A DNA stretch of 64,000 nucleotides from Puccinia triticina (lineage: Eukaryota; Basidiomycota; Pucciniomycetes; Pucciniales; Pucciniaceae): NCBI RefSeq assembly GCF_026914185.1, contig NC_070568.1:4794001-4858000 (forward strand), in the 5' to 3' direction. Position 1 is the stretch's first letter. Each line of letters starts with the position of its first letter. The notes below the pieces were generated by a model. That model saw only the letters and a list, made by a program, of their open reading frames with translations, was not told the DNA's origin and searched no databases. Position numbers and translations under genes: made by a program. Positions 55,762 through 64,000 of the stretch are shown here, in pieces.

Positions 55762-56828
55762 TTAATGGGTCTACATAGATCAAAGTGAAATCGTCGCGCT
55801 TCAGTAGACAGAACTCCATTTATAGAACGAGGCAGGGTTAGATGTGATGGAAGGACCGGTCCAGTAAACGATGGAAAAGGGGGCAGCAGACACAGAGAAG
55901 AATAAAAAAAGACACTGACGGGTTTGATCTTAAAGTGAGCAGAGATGAGCGAGAATACAAAGATCTATATGGGTAGGTTGAGAGGACAAAACACCGGTGA
56001 GCGTTTATTTCTTTTTCAGTCAAGACGGGACAGAGAGAAAGATGAGTGCGGCATACCCGGAGATCTTGAATGAGGTAGTAAAACACGCGCAGTCCTTCTG
56101 GATCATCTGATCCTTGTACGTCGACCAACGATCCGATTTTGGCCGTCTTGATGAGGAAGAAGCGATTGGGGTTTTTTAATTGGGGGGGAGGGAGGGAATA
56201 AATGCCATGGGGTCGATGATTAGCTTCGTTCGAGGAAAGTGAGCTCGAGTGATCACGGGGTGGATTACACACTTCAAAGGAGATATGGGTATCTGATAAC
56301 CGCACTTCCAGTTCCTGTTTTCCGACCACATTCTTCTTCGGCCAGTTATGATCATCTTCCCTTAATTTTTTTTAAATACAGTCGATCAACATAGGTTTTT
56401 TATGGGGTGGATTGCATGAACGATGGATGCTCAGGGTGGAGTCAGAGGAGATGTTTGATTTACTTGATGATTTCGCTCTCTGCAACGATCCGTTTGAGTT
56501 CCGAGATCGTCAAAGGAGACAGCCACACTGTGTAGGAAAAAGACATGTATTAGATCAAAATAACATGCTTAAGAGAGAGAGAGATAGAAGAGTAGCTGAC
56601 TTTCTTTCCTGATCAAACTGTCGTTTCGATAACTATATGATGGAATTGTTGGAAGGAGAAGGCATCAGCGCAGGATTTTACGAAGGAGAGAGTCAATAGG
56701 GCCGACTTTGAGTTGTTAGCGTATCTCAACCGACCCTCGCTGAATTCGAATTCGAGGAACTCGTGGCCGTATCGACCCATATGACCGCTATAATATCGCA
56801 CATAGAACGGGTCCGTCTTTGCAGGCAT
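55762..56828 (-). CDS. mago: Mago nashi, exon junction complex core protein
   Basis: Mago forms a heterodimer with Y14 in the exon junction complex on spliced mRNA. Minus-strand exons 56828-56707, 56630-56599, 56527-56464, 56360-56273, 56146-56057, 55964-55920 and, tentatively, 55770-55762 give 149 residues. Diagnostic sequence: [90 protein letters not shown] and [14 protein letters not shown]. The family ends at about KIKPI. Here a GTCAGT donor follows KIKP and a good acceptor gives the last exon as Thr-His-stop. Reading through instead would add about 70 unlikely residues. The end is therefore uncertain; the rest is firm. Confidence 0.92.
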
Positions 56829-57044
56829 CGTCTGGCGGGTGTTCGCGTAGTGGACAGGCTTCTTCTCGGAGCGGGGGCGAGTGGTGGTTTCGCGTTCGGA
56901 TGGGTGTTGTGCGGCTCCAAGACTTGGTCTTGATCGACGGGGGGCTCCACCCCCGCTTAACTAAGCCTCTCGATCGGAGTCTCGGGGACCGACCCCGGCG
57001 CCTCGGCGCATTCACCCACTGCCCAGCTCTTATCAATGAGACTA

Positions 57045-57222
57045 CAGTCAAACCTGTCTAAGGGCATACCCTTTGGGAGAAGACTTTTGGTGTGACTTTA
57101 GGCAGGTTATGCCCTTAGAGATGGTGATTTTGCTGGTCAATCAAGAATCCGGGGAAGTCTTTTTCTATGCTGTTAGGCAGATTATGCAGTTAAAAGGGTA
57201 TGCCCTTAGACAGGTTTGACTG
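57045..57222. mobile_element. Tc1/mariner-related MITE, 178 bp
   Basis: CAGTCAAACCTGTCTAAGGG and its inverse form the ends, flanked by TA on both sides (57043-57044, 57223-57224). Inner parts are also partly mirrored. The TIR start CAGTcAAACC is of pogo/Fot1 or Tc1 style. Non-coding. Confidence 0.88.
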
Positions 57223-59451
57223 TACATATTAAATGAAATTTGTCACCAGCGGATCCCAAAATGGGGTAGAGGGTAGACCAGCATGTTTTAAAAATGGTGG
57301 GTTTTCTCAAACCCATCAATTACATAATGGTGGATTTGATACCCCCTATTTTGATCCTCTGACACGTGTACTACTAACAAATTCCCTACATCATGTACAT
57401 GAGATAAGCCAACATTATGCCCATTGACAGTCAGGTCAGAGTGATTTTGGTCTACGGAAACCATTGTGTTCACATTGAACGCACTGTCAGAAGTCTCATG
57501 CAATTGGTTTTTCTTGTCTCTTTCATCCTGTTTTTGCTCAGTTTTCAACTTTGGTCTGAACTCTCTCCCTTCCAATTGCTCCAATTATCCGCTGGCTCAG
57601 GCCTGCAAGTTTTACATTGCCAATGTTTGGTTTCTCCCTAAATCAGTTGAAGATGTCTATCTGAATGACCCACAGCCTAGAATTGTCAATTGAGCTGCAA
57701 TTCAATCTGACAGCAATTGCATTGTGATCAAATCTGGTGCCAAAGTGGTGTTCAAAAGTACAAAAAGGTTTAAAGTCTATGGAACCAAGAAGTTTACCAA
57801 AGAAGTCATCAAGAAAATATTAGAGTTGGACATGGTCAAAGACTCTCAAGTCAAGATCCAATTCCAAATCCAGGTTGAGCTTGCTTGCAAACACCGCAAC
57901 TTCATAGCAAATTTTGTGAATCAGCAAGATAAAAAAAATTGGCCAAGAGGTCTTGTCAAAGACATGGAAAAGAGAAGGCACTACAAACCTGAGGCTCACA
58001 AGAATAAAAAAGTGGAACATAAAGAGAGCAGCAAAAAAAGCAACACATGAAAAGTCAAAAGGACTTATGCCATGGGCTGCATTGCATCAACACTGCAACT
58101 GTTTCAAACCATGTTGGTATCAGCCCAAAATCTGATCCAATATCTTTGGATTGGATTCAATTGGCCTAAAGTACCATTCCAATATCCCAGTTGAGAATAA
58201 TGGAGATTGGACGGCCAATGCCAGAGAATGCTTGTATTGACCTCTGTTCCAATACTTTTCATTGGATCACCCCTCAGATATGATACACAAAGTTGATGAA
58301 ATCATGTATTGGGTTAGCAATCCAATCCATGGTATTGCCAATAAAATCTGCATATTGGAACAGTTGCAGTGTTGATTGCATCCAAATAGATACTATATGT
58401 GGTGCAGTACATCAGATCAGAGAAACCAATTCAACCAAGTACAAAGCAGCTGTACTTTTTTGTTGCATTGGAAAAGCACAAAAAGTTGAAGACAAAAGAG
58501 GTTTAAAAAACAATAACACACAAAATGATTGCAATTCAATGGAAAATAAGAGGAGACACTATAAATAGAGGTCCTCTCAATGCCTTGAATGAGTTTCCTC
58601 ATTGCAGATCCAGTGGGGGCCAAAGGTTTCTCACAAGGTGGTCTTGCGGTTGAAACTTTTTTTTCTCTCTTGCAGGAGTTTGTTGCATGTTAAGGTTGAA
58701 CACGGAATGGGGGCTTATGTATGCATTCAGCTGATGGCTGGGGGGTCCGCAGTGTTTCTGTTGATCTGATTCCTTGTACAACACTTTAGAAAGAACCAAA
58801 AGCATCCAAGTTATGTACCCACAAGGAAGAATTAGATATCATATTTTTGTCAACTCTGGGTCCATGTGGTCAGAAATGAGCAGAGTGAAAAATGGTGAAT
58901 CTGTCTTATGGGGCAAATACTGTGTTTTGCATAATTTTTGGATCATTTCCCAACATTTCTGGTTTTGTTGACCGGGGGCAATCATATATTTGTTGTATCT
59001 TTTCCGAGATTTTTTGCACAGTGCACCTGACAGATGTCAGATGAAGCCCAAGGCCAAAACTACCCCTGGAGCCAACATCCTCCAGTAGATAGTCTTGGAT
59101 TTGGGCTAGAGACAAACCAAGTTCATATTTAGAGCCAGAGCGCCTTCTTTACCCTACCATCCACTGCCCAGGGCTATTGGCCACTGCCCACTGCCCGTAT
59201 GGAGGGGGCAGGGAGGGGCCGACCAAGCGCTGGGTTGTTACAGAAGGACATCCCAGGCGGAAGTCAATCTGAAGGTTGGTTTTAAAGCTAGGTGTGGATT
59301 TTTGTCTGCATATGATTAAAAAACCTTGAATGCAAGGTTGGCCCAAGGTTTGGTGTAAAGTTTAAATTAAAGTTAAGTACATAGCAAAAACGGAAAATTT
59401 GAGCAAAATCCAAGCAATAAGGTTTGGTGTGAAGTTTAAATTTGAGTACAT
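57223..59451. other. CpG-poor region with decayed coding-like fragments
   Basis: Coding-like pieces on the plus strand (about 57590-58050: KFYIANVWFLPKSVEDVYL, then after a stop IKSGAKVVFKSTKRFKVYG to a Lys-rich end) look like one frame broken by TGA. I do not recognise the family. Short inverted pieces at 58110-58400 (CCAATATCCC/GGAATGG-type words) suggest further old elements. Confidence 0.4.
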
Positions 59452-59587
59452 TAGCACTGTTCACGTAAGAAATCTATGACCATGGTGAGAGATATACATC
59501 AGCATACTTTCCCAGCCAAATTGGCTGGCACAATGGGATAAACTTTATTTCAATCTTGCTGATGTTTAGCTTACGTGAAGAGTGCTA
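59452..59587. mobile_element. Small MITE, 136 bp
   Basis: TAGCACTGTTCACGTAAG at the left is inverted with one mismatch at the right (CTTACGTGAAGAGTGCTA). Inside, AGCCAAATTGGCT is palindromic. No clear target duplication. Confidence 0.65.
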
Positions 59588-59976
59588 TTATAGCAAAACC
59601 GGAAAATTTGAGAAAAATCCAAGAATTCTGCAAAACACAGTAATCTGATTGAGTTATGTTGAATCCAACTTGCGACTCTGGGTAACAATGGAGGACTTAC
59701 CTTCGAGTTGCGCTTCTTTGTTGTCTTGTTTCACGTGTGCAGACCCCTGCAGTCCGGTGGATTTTGGTGTTGAGTGTTTCAGGGCTTTTGCTGAAACACA
59801 GAAGTTGGGGTTGGTTGAGTTGTGGTTGATTATGTCATCAGCCCACACCCTCTCCGCCAAACAGCAAGCCATTCTCGGGACTTGCATTTCTCTTCCTCGG
59901 CCTTCTGTCGTCTTTCTTTATCTTTACTCTGCCTTTCCTTTCGACTTTCCCCATCAAAAACAGCCGACCAGCCGAG

Positions 59977-62660
59977 ATGATCAAGCCCACCAAACTCGCA
60001 TCCAATCTCATCAGCAACTCCCGCCAGAACATCAAGCTCCCCTCCATCCTCAGCCTCGCATCAGCAGCAGCAGCATCAGCACCCGTAGCCTCGTCTTCAT
60101 CCTACAGCAGATCCATCTCAACCACAAAATCAAAATCAAATCTTCCTCGCCCAAACCCTGCTCCAGCCTTCCAGCAGAAACCCTCAACGATCAGCACCCC
60201 CACTCCCACCCCTCAACCCCTCAACCAACAAACCTCTATCATCAATGGAGAACTCATGGATCATAGCTTCATAGGCATGAGTGGCGGCCAAGTAAGCCAT
60301 GGTATTCATTCCCCCTCCCTGCCTTTTCAAAAAAAAAAAAAAAAAAAAAAAAGAAAAGAAAGAAAGAAAGAAAGAAAGGAAAAAATCTGACGATCGAATG
60401 TAGATTTTCCATGAAATGATGCTACGGCATAATGTCAAACACGTTTTTGGATATCCTGGAGGCGCGATCCTACCGGTATTCGACGCCATCCACAACTCGA
60501 AGCATTTCGACTTCATCCTACCGCGACACGAACAGGGCGCAGGACATATGGCGGAAGGATATGCACGAGTATCAGGGAAGCCGGGAGTGGTCTTAGTGAC
60601 ATCGGGACCAGGGGCAACGAACACGATCACGCCGCTGCAGGATGCCTACAGCGATGGGACGCCGTTGATAGTCTTCACGGGACAGGTGGCAACGAGCGCG
60701 ATCGGAAGCGATGCGTTCCAGGAAGCCGATGTGATCGGGATCAGCCGCAGCTGCACCAAGTGGAACGTGATGGTCAAGGATGTCAGCGACCTCCCCCGGC
60801 GGATCAACGAGGCCTTCAAGATCGCCACCTCTGGCCGTCCAGGCCCTGTCTTGGTCGACCTCCCCAAAGACATGACCGCCGGCATCCTCCGTACTCCCAT
60901 CCCTCTCAAATACACTCAACCGGACCTCATCGATCGGGTCCTGCCCTCCAACCCCCTTAGATCTCGACCTTGGTCATCCCCTGCCGATTCCACTCCGAAT
61001 TCTAAATCAGCCCCTTTCGAAACACGCGAGCTACGCCAAGCAGCCGACATGATCATCAACGCCAAACGCCCGGTTATCTATGCCGGTCAAGGCATCTTAT
61101 CTTCCGATGAGGGCCCAAAACTCCTCAGACAACTCGCCGATCAGTGGAATATCCCCGTGACTACTACCCTCATGGGAATGGGCGCTTTCGATGAGGAGGA
61201 CCCCAAAAGCTTACACATGCTCGGCATGCACGGCTCGGCCTATGCTAACTTGGCCATGCAGGACGCCGATGTCTTGATTGCTCTCGGAGCTCGGTTCGAT
61301 GACCGTGTGACTGGGAAAGTTAATAGTTAGTCACCCGCTCTCCGAGTTCTTTTAAAAATTAGTTTTTTTTCCCTCTTTGTCTGATGATGAACAATTTTGA
61401 TTCCTACTTTCTTTAGCTTTTGCGCCTCATGCTTTGGCCGCTGCCCAACAGGGACGAGGAGGGATCATTCACTTCGAGATCCAACCGAAGAACATCAACA
61501 AGGTGGTCCAAGCGACATGTTCAGTCGAAGGGGATGTGGTCCAAAGCTTGACGCATCTGCTGAACATCCTGCCAGCGCGGACGAGTCCGCCGGAGCGAAC
61601 AGAGTGGCGGGCGACGATCCAGGGGTGGAAGGAGAAATATCCGTTCGTGTACGAGTCGTCGGGGAAGAGCGAAGCGATCAAGCCGCAGGAGGTGATCGAG
61701 GCGCTCAACGACTGGTCCAAGGCCGTCCCGGGACGCAAGGATAATTTGGTGATTTCTACCGGCGTCGGCCAACACCAGATGTGGGCCGCCCAGCACTATC
61801 GTTGGACCGCCCCACGCTCGATCGTCACCTCCGGAGGACTCGGTACTATGGGATACGGGCTCCCCGCCGCCATCGGCGCTAAGGTCGCACGCCCTGATAA
61901 GTTCGTCGTCGATATCGACGGGGACGCTTCCTTCTCTATGACCGCTATGGAGCTCGCTACCGCTCACGAATTCAATATCGGAGTCAAGGTCATCGTCTTG
62001 GACAACGAATTCCAAGGTTCGTACTCCCCCCTTCCTCCTCTGATACCCACTCTCCACACCGCTTGACTGTTGTCTCTCTTCTCATAGGTATGGTACTCCA
62101 ATGGCAAGACCTGTTCTACGAATCAAGGTCCGTTTTCCTCACTTTCACCCAAAAAACAAATCACATACCAACATCTGACCAACACTTCGGTTTTACAGAT
62201 ACTCGGGGACTCGAATGACCAATCCAGATTTCGCTCAATTGGCCAAAGCGATGCGATGTCATGCGATTTACTGTGATCAAAAGGAAGACTTGAAGGCGAA
62301 GATTGACGAGTTGATGGCTTTTGATAACTCGAGACCGGTCTTACTTCATGTCAAAGTCACCGATAAGTTCGTCCTCCTACTCCCTCCAAGACGCGCGTTT
62401 TTTGGTTCTTGAGCAACAAAAAAAAACCGATGCTGACTTGAAACATCGTCTGGTATTTTCTTTGGTTCGGTCTTCTTTTTCTAGGGAGCATTGTTTCCCT
62501 ATGGTCCCAGCTGGAAAAGCCTTACACGAACGTAAGTCATGTCATGTCCTTTTATTTCCTTTTGCCTCTTGGGACATCCGATTGATTTTAAATCTTGTTA
62601 TTTTCGGGTGGGCGTTTAGAAATCTTACATCCGATCCTTAGAAACAAGGCTTCTTCTTGA
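59977..62660 (+). CDS. ILV2: Acetolactate synthase catalytic subunit (mitochondrial)
   Basis: First common enzyme of Val, Leu and Ile synthesis: pyruvate to acetolactate, using ThDP, FAD and Mg. Seven exons (59977-60291, 60404-61325, 61417-62016, 62088-62127, 62199-62366, 62485-62531, 62620-62660) give 710 residues. A basic, Ser/Ala-rich mitochondrial presequence (about 1-90) precedes VKHVFGYPGGAILPVFDAI and LPRHEQGAGHMAEGYARV (catalytic Glu). Then come VTSGPGATNTITPLQDAY and the FAD-domain NIPVTTTLMGMGAFDE. The ThDP motif DIDGDASFSMTAMEL ... VLDNEFQGMVLQW is intact, and the C-terminus ends LHEQILHPILRNKASS. Intron 1 contains a poly-A/AAAG microsatellite. Start at MIKPTKLASN. The partner ILV6 is not in the window. 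Confidence 0.96.
60328..60378 (+). repeat. Poly-A and (AAAG)n tract in ILV2 intron 1
   Basis: About 20 A residues followed by AAAG tetranucleotides, shortly before the intron acceptor. Likely length-variable. Confidence 0.85.
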
Positions 62661-63225
62661 TGACTGCCCCTGCAGTCTTCTCCAAAAACCCTCACTGTGA
62701 CACACCCCCACACATGACTTCTATATGATAACTTTGATCACGACAAAAAAAAAGCTCTCTTCATTTGTTTAGTTCATGCTTTTCCTCTTTCCTGGTTGTT
62801 GGAATCTCATTCCTAGTTAATGCGCAGTGCCTCCCTCAGACCTCAATAAAGGAGTATCCCAAGAGTGTACACTATCCAGTGAGTTGTTCGGATTGTGTAC
62901 GCTCATCAGCATCAGTTTACTTGTCAGACGAAAAGTGGCATCAGTGACTTGACTGGCTTAAGTTTTCATGATCAAAATTTGTGATCTTCAGCATTCGAGA
63001 CGAAAGATAAAACACCAAACCAGCTTGATTGATGTCTTAACATCATGCAGGTTTTTGACATGAAAGGCAAAACAGACAAACGAGATCAATCAATGTCTCA
63101 AAATCATCTTTCCCTCCAGCTTTCGACATGAAAGACGAAACAAACCATCTATGTACTGTTAAAACTCTATAGCCGCATAGTTCATGGTAACATGGATTTG
63201 TTGGGTGGTTAGAGTGGTTATGCAT
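62661..63225. other. ILV2 3' flank with imperfect repeats
   Basis: No gene. Between about 62965 and 63145 three imperfect copies of a roughly 60-bp unit occur (ATCTTCAGCATTCGAGACGAAAG; ATCATGCAGGTTTTTGACATG; ATCTTTCCCTCCAGCTTTCG, each followed by an AAAC-rich part). Confidence 0.5.
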
Positions 63226-64000
63226 TGGGCTGGGCCCCGGGTGATATCCGAGGCCTAGAGGGCATCCCGCGCTGGTCCCCTGCGGGTATACCCGAGCTCG
63301 GGTATCAAATTCGCTAGTCCCGGGCACTATCCGACGGATATCGGGTAGCACCCGCGGGGACCGGCAGTTGCACTGCTCCAGGGCGTGTAGAAAGATTTTC
63401 CCAGTAGAGAATTGAGATTGATACCAGCAACACGATGTCGAAAAAACGCTCTGCTCCAGAAGATAACCCGCCGTCCCCTCCGAAAGCGCCTCAAACTTCC
63501 CAGCCAACCCGCAAGTCATGGGTGTGGAAGTATTTTGTCGAAGATCCGAAGGAGGATAAAGTACGCTGTACAGCTATTTTGAAGAAAAATGGTCGATTGT
63601 GCAACGCTTTGCTGGCCCATGACAAAAGCTCTAGCACCAAATGATTTTATTCGAGAGGAGATTGCCTCGGATTTTGATCCTGCTATCGTTCTCAGGGATT
63701 TCAAGACCGAGGCCCGCCGTTCCGATCGCAGTCCAGCAAAATTTGGTGCAACACAGCCCCAACAGATTCAGAGCTCCATCATGTCTGACATCTTTGGTTC
63801 GCAACAAGCAGCAAACAACTTGGACACTGAAATTCAGAACTACTTCCGTGCAACTACCGAGTCGGGAAACACCAAGGTTCTTGAATTTTGGCGGAGCAAC
63901 AAAGCTATCTATCCATCACTTGCAGCAATGGCAAAATGTTATCTTGCCATCCCTGCCACCAGCGCTCCCTCGGAGCGAGTTTTTTCGAGATCCAAATCTA
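63226..64000 (+). mobile_element. hAT-type element with internally deleted transposase, cut by window edge
   Basis: From about 63226 a GC-rich subterminal zone with CGGGTATACCCG/GAGCTCGGGTA palindromic words resembles the ends of the hAT-like element at 6354-15876. A short frame follows at 63435 (MSKKRSAPEDNPPSPPKAPQ) with a BED-finger-like segment (SWVWKYFVEDPKEDKVRCTA, then GRLCNALLAHDKSSSTK), stopping at 63644. Immediately after, in another frame, comes the C-terminal hAT dimerisation region (TKVLEFWRSNKAIYPSLAAM, then AIPATSAPSERVFSRSKS). The catalytic middle of the usual transposase of about 600-700 residues is missing. The true left end and TSD were not resolved. Confidence 0.75.

Overview
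The window is nuclear DNA of a basidiomycete that is almost certainly a rust fungus (Pucciniales, Puccinia-like). It has short GT-AG introns of about 50-150 nt, multi-exon housekeeping genes with fungal orthologues, F-box-like/LRR and secreted proteins of rust type, and a dense load of nested DNA transposons, foldback MITEs and a Gypsy LTR element. CpG-poor blocks alternate with CpG-rich genes. The species call is inference; no rRNA or mitochondrial marker is present.

Layout. 1-5.5 kb: histone H4, a tRNA-Asp, a DNAJC9-type J-protein (histone-chaperone family) and, convergent to it, the Hsp90 co-chaperone AHA1. 5.7-25.6 kb is a transposon block. It holds a foldback MITE, then a hAT-like element with an 8-bp target duplication that has swallowed a Gypsy retrotransposon. 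Next comes a 3.8-kb long-TIR element carrying a broken copy of an SLC4/BOR1-like anion transporter, itself invaded by two smaller elements. Last is a 4.95-kb Tc1-type element with a DD34E transposase and a second, convergent multi-exon gene.

26-63 kb is the gene-bearing part: ribose-phosphate pyrophosphokinase; eIF2B-alpha (GCN3) head to head with RAD7; an F-box-like/LRR protein; phosphoacetylglucosamine mutase (PCM1) followed closely by a SIT4-associated (SAPS) protein; a probable RNA polymerase I RPA34 subunit; two tandem paralogues of a secreted protein; Mago nashi; and acetolactate synthase (ILV2). The window ends inside a hAT transposase that has lost its middle.

The genes do not form one pathway. 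They serve chromatin and chaperone functions (H4, DNAJC9, AHA1), nucleotide, cell-wall and amino-acid precursors (PRS, PCM1, ILV2), translation and RNA (GCN3, Mago, RPA34), DNA repair (RAD7) and phosphatase signalling (SAP). Exon joins were worked out by hand from splice consensus, phase and family conservation; for every multi-exon gene the listed exon lengths sum to a whole number of codons. The most unusual content is in the mobile elements and in the tandem secreted-protein pair, whose two halves look like an internal duplication matching the exon structure.
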